Assembly (NCBI GenBank): GCA_964517585.1
Contig: CAZFCB010000024.1
Location: 1-20,397, forward strand
Source of the DNA: JAGORY01 sp964517585
GTDB lineage: Bacteria > Patescibacteriota > Gracilibacteria > Peribacterales > Peribacteraceae
Direction: 5' to 3'
Length of the DNA: 20,397 nucleotides
The translations under genes were made by a program, and so were the position numbers. Below are positions 7,861-14,192 of the stretch, one piece after another; the first letter of the stretch is position 1, and each line of letters begins with the position of its first letter. Below the pieces are notes generated by a model that was not told the origin of the DNA, searched no databases, and saw nothing but the letters and a program-made list of their open reading frames with translations.

Positions 7861-8115
7861 CTAATAACGTGCTGGAAGACATTTCGTTACACGGAAAACA
7901 GCACAACCGAGACCTTGCAATGCAAACTGCAGACGGCGAACCTCCGGAGCAGAGGAGGGGAGATAGACATTCATAGCTTGTGGATGCGAAGAACTTGAAA
8001 CAAGGGCGATCACAGATTGCACTACCGCTGCTGAAGAATCCTGAAAGTCCAAGTCACGACAATCAAGAACTAGCTTTTTATCTCTCGCCTGTGGTGATCG
8101 GTGTCCGGAAGTCAT
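7861..8115 (-). CDS. 84-aa STAS-like small protein (unconfirmed)
   Basis: Two observations favour a real gene. First, a promoter TTGCTT-N17-TACACT ends 6 nt before the ATG, the same GCGTACACT-N6-ATG layout as pgk. Second, the product has a plausible domain: LVLDCRDLDFQDSSAAVV (about 15-32) resembles the beta3/alpha2 switch of STAS anti-anti-sigma domains (LVLDLS.V.FIDSSG), and EVRRL..ALQGLG (about 58-70) resembles the last STAS helix. A normal STAS domain has about 30 more N-terminal residues. The frame upstream opens only to about 8167 and contains no other ATG. It may therefore be a truncated or atypical STAS, or another alpha/beta fold. No sigma factor or RsbW-type kinase is visible in the window; the histidine kinase at 5881 is not RsbW-like. 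The overlapping plus-strand frames look like shadows. Confidence 0.5.
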   Translation of the reverse strand: MTSGHRSPQARDKKLVLDCRDLDFQDSSAAVVQSVIALVSSSSHPQAMNVYLPSSAPEVRRLQFALQGLGCAVFRVTKCLPARY

Positions 8116-8121
8116 GTCTAG

Positions 8122-8150
8122 AGTGTACGCTCGTACACCCAGAAAAGCAA
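8122..8150 (-). promoter_or_regulatory. predicted leaderless promoter of the STAS-like ORF
   Basis: -35 TTGCTT (8145-8150), 17-bp spacer, -10 TACACT (8122-8127), then 6 nt to the ATG at 8115. The -10 context GCGTACACT is identical to that of pgk. Confidence 0.55.
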
Positions 8151-8218
8151 CCGAAAAGCATAGACATCATCCTCAGTCGTTTCGGAATACACAAAATTTC
8201 ACCCCTTCCCTCTCTGCC

Positions 8219-9286
8219 TCAATCCTTAAAAAATGTCCCGAGAACTAGATCACTCGTCGGAGTAATCCAGTCGTAATTTCCGGTGTCATTTTTCCATCGA
8301 ACTGACCCGATGGCTCCATTCACCGTACCAAAATCGCTTATCTGCAGTTGCAACTGAGCCCCCTTGCCGATGCGTGTGACATCGGCGGTAACTGTGAAGC
8401 GCTTGTCGCCCTGCATAATCCCGACGCTTTCAGGGATTGAGTCACAGATGATTGATGGCAGACTACTCAATATACATTGGCCTTTCTCCTCGGTACCTTC
8501 GGCACGAAGGTTGACATTGCTGAGTTTCACCGATGCAGACATTGATGCTGTAAAGCGAAGACTCTTCAGTTGAAGCAAAAGATTCGGATCGCCACGTTGG
8601 CCACGAACAACGAAGGTGCCGATTGGGACGTTGTTACCGGCAGGGAAAGGTGCTATTTCTGGGCCTACATTTACGATGTCAGTTACGGCGGCAGACATGA
8701 GAAAGACCTCTTGCTGCGATGCTGAAGCACAGCTCGTTTTACGAGTAAGCGTAGTGGAAGTCGGTGCGTTCCGGTCGTAGGGACGCATTTTTAGTCGATA
8801 ATAGACACTTTCGATATTCTTGCCGTCATCGCCAGTGTAGGCAAATTTTCCATTCTGTCCGAGCGTGCGCACCGCAAGACCGACCTGATTGCGGGTAGCA
8901 GAATCAAAAACCATCACTTCGGAGATCTGATCCCATTTCATATTCTCCATCAATTTCGTCAAACCATCTTTAAAAAAACTTTTAGGACAAACGTCGAATA
9001 CCTGAGAAACATTACCCATCACAACAGTTAGTCTGTTCCTCGGATCAGTATACGGAAGTGTATCGGCACCGAAATGTGTCGCTTTGGACACAACCATATC
9101 AGTGGCGACGCTGGACGAAGAATTTTTTACAGGCTTTGAATGTGGTTTCGAACGACTTGATGCCGTTTTACCATTCGGTGCCAGGCGTCCTGCCAAGTAT
9201 TCAGGATTCGTGACCAAAACAATTGCAAGTATTAACGCGACGGTGCTCGCCATAACCATACCGGTTACCATAGAACGTCTGACCAT
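8219..9286 (-). CDS. membrane-anchored extracytoplasmic protein of unknown function
   Basis: 355 aa. One N-terminal hydrophobic segment (about 8-26) is followed by a Ser/Lys-rich linker (about 38-62) and an outside domain rich in beta-strand patterns. Four or five cysteines (VCPKS, TSCAS, GQCIL, IICDS) could form disulfides. I recognise no family. A probable promoter sits about 45 nt upstream (TTGACT/TATGAT, 9330-9359), overlapped by an inverted repeat. It stops 103 nt before the STAS-like ORF, which has its own promoter. An adhesin-like or pilus-accessory role would be speculation. Confidence 0.7.
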   Translation of the reverse strand: MVRRSMVTGMVMASTVALILAIVLVTNPEYLAGRLAPNGKTASSRSKPHSKPVKNSSSSVATDMVVSKATHFGADTLPYTDPRNRLTVVMGNVSQVFDVCPKSFFKDGLTKLMENMKWDQISEVMVFDSATRNQVGLAVRTLGQNGKFAYTGDDGKNIESVYYRLKMRPYDRNAPTSTTLTRKTSCASASQQEVFLMSAAVTDIVNVGPEIAPFPAGNNVPIGTFVVRGQRGDPNLLLQLKSLRFTASMSASVKLSNVNLRAEGTEEKGQCILSSLPSIICDSIPESVGIMQGDKRFTVTADVTRIGKGAQLQLQISDFGTVNGAIGSVRWKNDTGNYDWITPTSDLVLGTFFKD

Positions 9287-9322
9287 ATGGAGTGTTGGAA
9301 TAGGATGGAATCAAAAGATCGT

Positions 9323-9359
9323 ATCACTGATCATAGATAGTAGTGATCACACAAGTCAA
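9323..9359 (-). promoter_or_regulatory. promoter with overlapping inverted repeat (putative operator)
   Basis: Minus strand -35 TTGACT (9354-9359), 18-bp spacer, -10 TATGAT (9330-9335). The arms ATCACT (9323-9328) and AGTGAT (9342-9347) flank the -10. A further TCAGTGA lies at 9377-9383, the reverse complement of the TCACTGA at 9324-9330. This pattern suits repressor control of the 355-aa protein gene. Confidence 0.4.
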
Positions 9360-9576
9360 AAATCACACTGGTCGTGTCAGTGACAAGAGTAAATTACTCC
9401 CCCGGACCACTTCTCCGAATACAGCTTTTTTCTCCTATTTTGTTAGGTTCCTCTGACTTTTACGGCTCTAAAGAACATATAATAATTCGCCATATGCCAT
9501 TTCCAGACTCTGAGGGGAGGGAATACGCCAACTTGTATAACATTTCATACTAATAATTGAATCCGTCGATCATGAG

Positions 9577-9598
9577 TTATCCACATCGCTGTGCATAA
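9577..9598. promoter_or_regulatory. pair of inverted DnaA-box-like nonamers
   Basis: TTATCCACA (9577-9585) is a perfect consensus DnaA box. TGTGCATAA (9590-9598) is TTATGCACA on the other strand and also matches TTATNCACA. Only 4 bp separate them. Two boxes alone do not define an origin; a titration or regulatory role is equally possible. Confidence 0.4.
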
Positions 9599-9637
9599 AA
9601 CGGGGAGTGAAAATTTTCACAGAAATTTGCCCCTTTT
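9597..9637. terminator. possible hairpin terminator with inner palindrome
   Basis: Outer arms AAAAcGGGG (9597-9605) and CCCCTTTT (9630-9637) pair with one bulge, leaving T-runs in both directions. Inside lies the perfect 14-bp palindrome GTGAAAATTTTCAC (9607-9620). It could end the minus-strand transcript coming from the baseplate-J-like gene. Confidence 0.35.
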
Positions 9638-9773
9638 GGCTAATAGATAATGAAATCCAAAGCAGGGGACTCAAACTGAGCTGAATCTTTAATAACGCAC
9701 AATGTATCTTGTACATTATTCATATGTCACTTAATGAAGTATCAGTTGAGACTGAGTGCCTAAAGAGCTTTTT

Positions 9774-11405
9774 CTATTTCTCCTCGATAATAGAAATACT
9801 GCTTCCGATCGTCGGCAGTTGAAATGCCCACGGTGGCCATATTTTTATTTCTACTTTATCAACTTCAGGTAAATTTTTGATAATGCGACTCGCTTCTGCC
9901 ACCGTCTTCCCTGCCACGTTATCACGAATATATTTTCCAAACTTAGCACCATTCGGAGTGATGGGATTAATGACATAACGACGCGTATAAGTTAAATCGG
10001 ATGTCAGCTTCACCCAAAGAAAATCGTCATCCCACGGTGCAATAACATTCAGGTCCATATTTTCTTTTGTAAGTGACTCAGAAACAACTGTCTTATCAGC
10101 TGTAACACGTTGTAAGACTTCATCCTTCAGTAGATCCAAAAGCTTGTTTTCATCGTAAAGAATAACCGTAAAATCGATACTGCCGGAAATTGGTATTGAT
10201 GCGACGTTTTGGCCAATAAACTCTTCGGAAAGATTGAAATCTTTGTACACAACATGTGTGAGCTCTTCGCGTTGCAATTGAACAAAATTAGTGCGGTTCA
10301 CTGCATTAAAACCGATACGATCTTCTTCGACCTGCTGCTTTGCAACGGTAAGCAGTTCTTGTTCTAATCTCTGTTTTGCACCAGAATGTCTCGCCGTTCC
10401 GAAGACATCTTCCTTCGTGAGAATATTCACATACGACGTACTTCCACCAGTTGCCGGTTTATCATTGCGAGCATAAATAAGCTTACGTTCCTGTACGGTA
10501 AGGCCTGGAAAATCCCACTTCACTCCGGCGGGAACATTACCTCGATCGCCGACAACTTCACCGTACTGATCGATGGGATCAGCATGCGCCGTCACCTGTG
10601 TTTTTGTTCTTGCTTCCATAATGAGATCGTCCTGAAGACGAAAACGCATTCCTGCCTGATTCGTAAGACGCGTCCCCTTTCGCAGTGAATATTTTTCATT
10701 ACTATCATTAAATACTGTAATCGCCATCGTTGCATTTTTACCCGTAAAATTCTTACTGACTTGGTCATACGTCAGAGTACGACTGATATGCACAGTCAGG
10801 AGTTTCAATGGTAGGGTTCGCACCCGATCTTCTGGAACTGGAAGAACGGCACCAGAGGCCACTAAGTAAACGTTTGTCGTAAAGCTTCCCGACTCATGGT
10901 TTGGCCAAATATGAATCTCTGACGACGGAAGTAAGCGGAAAAAAACAAAGAGAAAAACAAGGCTGCTAAGACCAAAAAGCCCCCAAATACGAAACTTCGG
11001 CAGCGATAGGAGGCCAACAACTTGGAGTCGGCTTCGTATGTCCTGACGCCATGAGATAGGGCTAAATGAACGAATAACCTCAGCTTCGTTGATGAGTCCC
11101 TTTGCAAGTGGGCGAAGCTGCTTCAGGGTCTGAATTGTTTCCCATCCTTGTTTAGCAGCGATCTCTCGTATGCGTGCATCTTTTACGGCAAGGATAAGTC
11201 TTCGATCAATATTAAGCGCCTTCGATTCATGGAAAAAAGATGAAAGTTGCTCGTTGGAAAGATTGGCAAATCCCTCCGGCGAGGAGACGAGTAAAACCGT
11301 GCCTGCGATGCGACGCACTGATCCGAGCAGCGAACTCCCTGTAGGCAGCTCCGGAACGATGAGCGCAGTGAACGACGGTGGAGTCTTTTTCTCTTCCTCT
11401 GGCAT
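9774..11405 (-). CDS. membrane-anchored baseplate J/gp47-like protein
   Basis: 543 aa. Residues about 1-135 look cytoplasmic (the segment to about 100 is alpha/beta-like), one transmembrane segment lies at about 140-159, and the rest should be outside. The section about 224-300 resembles the baseplate-J fold seen in phage gp47 and in many CPR proteins: the motif LRKGTRL (240-246), then a T-rich strand pair, and GDRGNVPAGV (286-295). After it come a helical region and a further beta-rich domain up to the C-terminus (IWPPWAFQLPTIG). There are no other tail or baseplate genes nearby, so this is not a phage remnant. The function in CPR is unknown; a secretion or envelope scaffold is a guess. A leaderless-type promoter precedes the ATG. 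Confidence 0.65.
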   Translation of the reverse strand: MPEEEKKTPPSFTALIVPELPTGSSLLGSVRRIAGTVLLVSSPEGFANLSNEQLSSFFHESKALNIDRRLILAVKDARIREIAAKQGWETIQTLKQLRPLAKGLINEAEVIRSFSPISWRQDIRSRLQVVGLLSLPKFRIWGLFGLSSLVFLFVFFRLLPSSEIHIWPNHESGSFTTNVYLVASGAVLPVPEDRVRTLPLKLLTVHISRTLTYDQVSKNFTGKNATMAITVFNDSNEKYSLRKGTRLTNQAGMRFRLQDDLIMEARTKTQVTAHADPIDQYGEVVGDRGNVPAGVKWDFPGLTVQERKLIYARNDKPATGGSTSYVNILTKEDVFGTARHSGAKQRLEQELLTVAKQQVEEDRIGFNAVNRTNFVQLQREELTHVVYKDFNLSEEFIGQNVASIPISGSIDFTVILYDENKLLDLLKDEVLQRVTADKTVVSESLTKENMDLNVIAPWDDDFLWVKLTSDLTYTRRYVINPITPNGAKFGKYIRDNVAGKTVAEASRIIKNLPEVDKVEIKIWPPWAFQLPTIGSSISIIEEK

Positions 11406-11412
11406 GGCAGAA

Positions 11413-11425
11413 AGTATGCCGCAAA
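11413..11425 (-). promoter_or_regulatory. predicted leaderless promoter element
   Basis: Minus strand TTTGCGGCATACT, with CATACT ending 7 nt before the ATG at 11405. The 13-mer is identical to the one at 3887-3899 before the rluD-like gene. No clear -35 is present. Confidence 0.5.
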
Positions 11426-11521
11426 TTAGAAGGAATTACGAATGAGGAATGACGATCCATTATGCATAATTCTTGCTTCAATATTCAGTCGACGGTGCAA
11501 CTTCGTACACCCCACGTACAC

Positions 11522-12718
11522 CTATTTTTCCAAAACAGCGAGTGATTCGAACTTCTTTCCCGCAATGAATTCAAGCATGGCTCCTCCACCCATGCTGACA
11601 AATGTATACGCTGACAATGGATACTTGTATTTCAAATGAAAATCGATGGTGTCACCACCTCCGATGAGACTGATCGCCCCAGCTTTTGTCGCCTTGGCGA
11701 TTGCTTCTGCTATGCGCTTCGTAGCGTGAGAAAAGCGGTTGTACTCATAGACGCCAAGTGGGCCATTCCAAATAATAAGTTTAGACGAAGCAATCGCTTC
11801 AATGTAACGCTCAATCGTAATTTTTCCGATATCGTAAATCGCCATATCACCAAGAACATCCTCCACTGGCAGGTCAAGTTTGACCGCTGTTTCGCTGAGT
11901 TCATTTGCAACAACCACATCTCGTGGAACGTGAATCTTCGCGCAGTTTTCCTTTGCACTTTCGAGCATGAGCGTTTGCGCAAGCTCCACACCTTCTGCAT
12001 CGTATTTCGATGCACCGACATCAAATCCACGAGCTGCAATAAGAGTATTTGCGATACAACCACCAACGAGGATGTGATCGCCTTTTTGGAGAAAACGCTC
12101 GATCACAGGAACCTTCGTTTCTATTTTTGAGCCTGCGACAATGAGTGTAAGTGGACGCGGCGGCTTTACCAGAGCCATCGACAAGTGCTGTATTTCATCT
12201 GCCAAATTGAATCCCATGTACGCAGGCAGAAGTCTTGCAACCCCAACCATACTCGCGTGGTTCCGATGACAATTGGGAAATGCATCATTGACATAGATGT
12301 CCGCGAGCTTCGCAAGAGCCTCGGAAAACGCCGGATCATTCTTCTTTTCCTCAGGATGAAAACGAAGATTTTCCAGAAGCACAACTTCACCCGGCTTCGC
12401 TGCTGCAACAAGCGCCTCAGTCTCAGATCCAATGCAGTCAGAGGCAAAGTGAACTTTTTTCTTGAGAAGTTTTTCCAGAATGTTCACGATAGGTTTTTGG
12501 CTGTATTTCGGATCTGGACCTTCCTTGGGTCTTCCTTGGTGTGCCATGATAATCAGCACTGCTCCTGCCTCAAGAATGTGCGTCATGGACTTTTCGATTG
12601 CCTGAACGCGAGTGATGTCTTCCACTTCTCCATGTGAACCCATGGGAAGATCAAATCCTGCACGTAGGAGAACTCGTTTACCTTTCAAAGGTGCCTCGGA
12701 GAGAAGTCGGTATGTCAT
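11522..12718 (-). CDS. pgk: phosphoglycerate kinase
   Basis: Glycolytic enzyme making ATP from 1,3-bisphosphoglycerate in the cytoplasm; 398 aa, the normal length. Recognisable family segments are HQGRPK near 60, VLLENLRFHPEEKKND near 111-126, VNDAFPNCHRNHASMVG, AGSKIETKVPVI with LVGGCIANT, IIWNGPLGVYE, SLIGGGDT and VSMGGGAMLEF near the end. One odd feature is that the near-invariant DFNVP of the substrate site reads GFDLP (21-25). The aspartate that normally contacts 3-phosphoglycerate is Gly21 and the asparagine is Asp23. HLGRP is HQGRP. Most other landmarks are intact, so it is probably functional but divergent. It follows a 116-aa unknown gene and has its own promoter. Confidence 0.93.
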   Translation of the reverse strand: MTYRLLSEAPLKGKRVLLRAGFDLPMGSHGEVEDITRVQAIEKSMTHILEAGAVLIIMAHQGRPKEGPDPKYSQKPIVNILEKLLKKKVHFASDCIGSETEALVAAAKPGEVVLLENLRFHPEEKKNDPAFSEALAKLADIYVNDAFPNCHRNHASMVGVARLLPAYMGFNLADEIQHLSMALVKPPRPLTLIVAGSKIETKVPVIERFLQKGDHILVGGCIANTLIAARGFDVGASKYDAEGVELAQTLMLESAKENCAKIHVPRDVVVANELSETAVKLDLPVEDVLGDMAIYDIGKITIERYIEAIASSKLIIWNGPLGVYEYNRFSHATKRIAEAIAKATKAGAISLIGGGDTIDFHLKYKYPLSAYTFVSMGGGAMLEFIAGKKFESLAVLEK

Positions 12719-12724
12719 AGTTGC

Positions 12725-12752
12725 AGTGTACGCATGGAATATCGAAGCACAA
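12725..12752 (-). promoter_or_regulatory. predicted leaderless promoter of pgk
   Basis: -35-like TTGTGC (12747-12752), 16-bp spacer, -10 TACACT (12725-12730), then 6 nt (GCAACT) to the ATG at 12718. There is no room for a Shine-Dalgarno sequence in the predicted mRNA. Confidence 0.55.
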
Positions 12753-12793
12753 GAAATGAGCTCATGGACTGTAAAAAAATCAATCGAAACTGT

Positions 12794-13144
12794 TCAAATC
12801 ATCCAGATCTTCAGAATCTGCGCAGGAGGTACAACACCGAGATAATACCCCGTGAGGACTCCCCTCTCGTTTCGCACTGTGTCGACTCGATGTTGTTCTA
12901 CAGATGGGTCGAGTATGTCCATCAGCGCAGTTGCCGCTTCTTGCAACGATGCATCGATGAGGTATCCCCTCCTCTCGAGGAGAAACATCTCCGAAAGTCT
13001 TGTCACAAGCTCACATTCATTTTTTGCACGATAGAAATCAAAAAAACCATCAATCCCCTGCTCCTTTAGAAGCCTATTCCATGTTGCACGAGCATGCGCT
13101 GTGCACGTTGGGCCTACCAAACCGAAGACAAATGTATGCGCCAT
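12794..13144 (-). CDS. 116-aa protein of unknown function
   Basis: It starts with a hydrophobic strand (HTFVFGLVGPTC) followed by helix-rich sequence with conserved-looking charged pairs (FYRAKNECELVTRLSEMFLLERRGYL). There is no signal peptide and no transmembrane helix, so it is likely cytoplasmic. The first line recalls the opening strand of 2H phosphoesterases, but the two HxT/S motifs are missing, so I do not assign that family. It lies 75 nt upstream of pgk on the same strand and shares a bidirectional promoter with the glycosyl-1-phosphate transferase gene. The promoter position supports the ATG at 13144. Confidence 0.6.
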   Translation of the reverse strand: MAHTFVFGLVGPTCTAHARATWNRLLKEQGIDGFFDFYRAKNECELVTRLSEMFLLERRGYLIDASLQEAATALMDILDPSVEQHRVDTVRNERGVLTGYYLGVVPPAQILKIWMI

Positions 13145-13149
13145 GATGC

Positions 13150-13159
13150 TACAATTCTA
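13150..13159. promoter_or_regulatory. overlapping divergent -10 boxes
   Basis: Plus-strand TACAAT (13150-13155) and minus-strand TAGAAT (13154-13159) share two bases. Each ends exactly 9 nt before its start codon (13165 forward, 13144 reverse), so the two polymerase sites should exclude each other. Confidence 0.5.
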
Positions 13160-13164
13160 CACGC

Positions 13165-14175
13165 ATGCTACCTCTTCTTCTCACGGTGTTCGTTGCGACG
13201 TTCTGTGCGTACCTAGTGAGTACGCGTCTCTTCCCCGTGCTTGGACTACTCGATTTTCCGGAACGTTACGGTCTTCTGCGCAAGCGACTCCCCTACCCTG
13301 CCGGAATCGTAACTGTGGCTATCTTTCTCCTCGTATTTTCACTCGCAACGCCAATTGGAGTGAAAGAAATCGGCGTGATGATTGCTGTTTTGATCCTTGG
13401 AATAACAAGCTTCATCGACGACCGCACTCCCCTCCCCTCCTGGACGAGGCTTCTCGTACAAATCAGTGCAGCATTCTTCGTATTTGCTGCAGGGTCACGC
13501 ATATATACACTCACAAGTCCCATTGGAGGCATCCTTAAGCTTGACACGATTGTTGTGAGCGCGGGCTCACTTGGGACGCTGCCTGTTCTCAGTGGAGCAT
13601 TTACAATAGGTTGGCTGCTTCTGACTATCAATGCACTAAACTGGTTCGACGGTGTATCTGGTCAAGTCAGCGTCATTTCTACGATAGGATTTCTAATGCT
13701 TGGATTACTCGCTCTGTTTCGCAATGGCGAAAGTGATACAGCTGAAATTGCATTCATACTTGCAGCAATCGCAGGCGCTGGAATCTTCTTCGATTTTCCG
13801 CCCGGAAAACTTCTTCTCGGAGACACAGGATCGATGTTTTTTGGCCTCATGCTTGGGCTTCTTGGTGTGTATCACGGGGGAAAAGTAGCTACGGTTTTTT
13901 TGGCGCTCGGCATTCCTCTTCTGGATGCGGCGTTCGTAATCATGAGGCGCATCGCTCGAGGAAAGTCTCCTCTCAAAGGGGGTCGTGATCATCTTCATCA
14001 TTTACTCCTTGAAAAAGGATGGAGTGAAAGACACATCATTGGGCTGACTGCTGTCCTTGGAACTGCATTTGGAGTGACAGCACTATTTCTCAATACAACC
14101 GAAAAAGGCATCGCCTTCGTCGTACTCATCATCATAGTGTTATTACTGACACGATACGCTGTTCGCAAATCCTAG
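13165..14175 (+). CDS. WecA/TagO/MraY-family polyprenyl-phosphate glycosyl-1-phosphate transferase
   Basis: Polytopic membrane enzyme that moves a sugar-1-phosphate (for example GlcNAc-1-P) from a UDP-sugar to undecaprenyl phosphate, the first step of cell-surface glycan synthesis. 336 aa with about 9-10 hydrophobic segments. Family motifs are the Mg-binding DD at 85-86 (FIDDR), NALNWFDGVSG (156-166), LLGDTGS (217-223) and the sugar-recognition loop GGRDHLHHLL (272-281). The HLHH form suits WecA/TagO-type enzymes rather than MraY, so a GlcNAc-1-P transferase is the best guess. The exact sugar is unknown. It converges on the M23-like gene with only 17 bp between stops. Confidence 0.88.
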   Translation: MLPLLLTVFVATFCAYLVSTRLFPVLGLLDFPERYGLLRKRLPYPAGIVTVAIFLLVFSLATPIGVKEIGVMIAVLILGITSFIDDRTPLPSWTRLLVQISAAFFVFAAGSRIYTLTSPIGGILKLDTIVVSAGSLGTLPVLSGAFTIGWLLLTINALNWFDGVSGQVSVISTIGFLMLGLLALFRNGESDTAEIAFILAAIAGAGIFFDFPPGKLLLGDTGSMFFGLMLGLLGVYHGGKVATVFLALGIPLLDAAFVIMRRIARGKSPLKGGRDHLHHLLLEKGWSERHIIGLTAVLGTAFGVTALFLNTTEKGIAFVVLIIIVLLLTRYAVRKS

Positions 14176-14192
14176 AAACACTGGAAGAAAAA

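Larger units (their letters stand above)
9287..9773. other. 487-bp gene-free region with many palindromes
   Basis: No convincing gene. It holds the promoter region above, the palindrome GAGTAAATTACTC (9387-9399), a plus-strand TATAAT at 9478-9483 followed by a 19-codon frame (9494-9553), two DnaA-box-like nonamers (9577-9598), a hairpin (9597-9637) with an inner palindrome, and an inverted repeat at 9701-9717. No tRNA or other known RNA fold was recognised. It lies between two minus-strand genes, downstream of the baseplate-J-like gene. Confidence 0.5.

Noticed and set aside
7980..8276. 98-aa plus-strand frame in the small-gene region
   Set aside because: No domain, no promoter or ribosome site, and it overlaps the better-supported minus-strand STAS-like ORF and the end of the 355-aa gene.
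2910..9447. Repeat CTATTTTGTTAGG at 2910-2922 and 9435-9447
   Set aside because: A 13-mer shared by two places in 20 kb is expected by chance, and the contexts differ (gene end versus gene-free region).
9661..9773. Possible tRNA or tmRNA 3' end (a GACTCAAAC-like stretch near 9668)
   Set aside because: No acceptor stem, anticodon arm or second T-arm strand could be paired.
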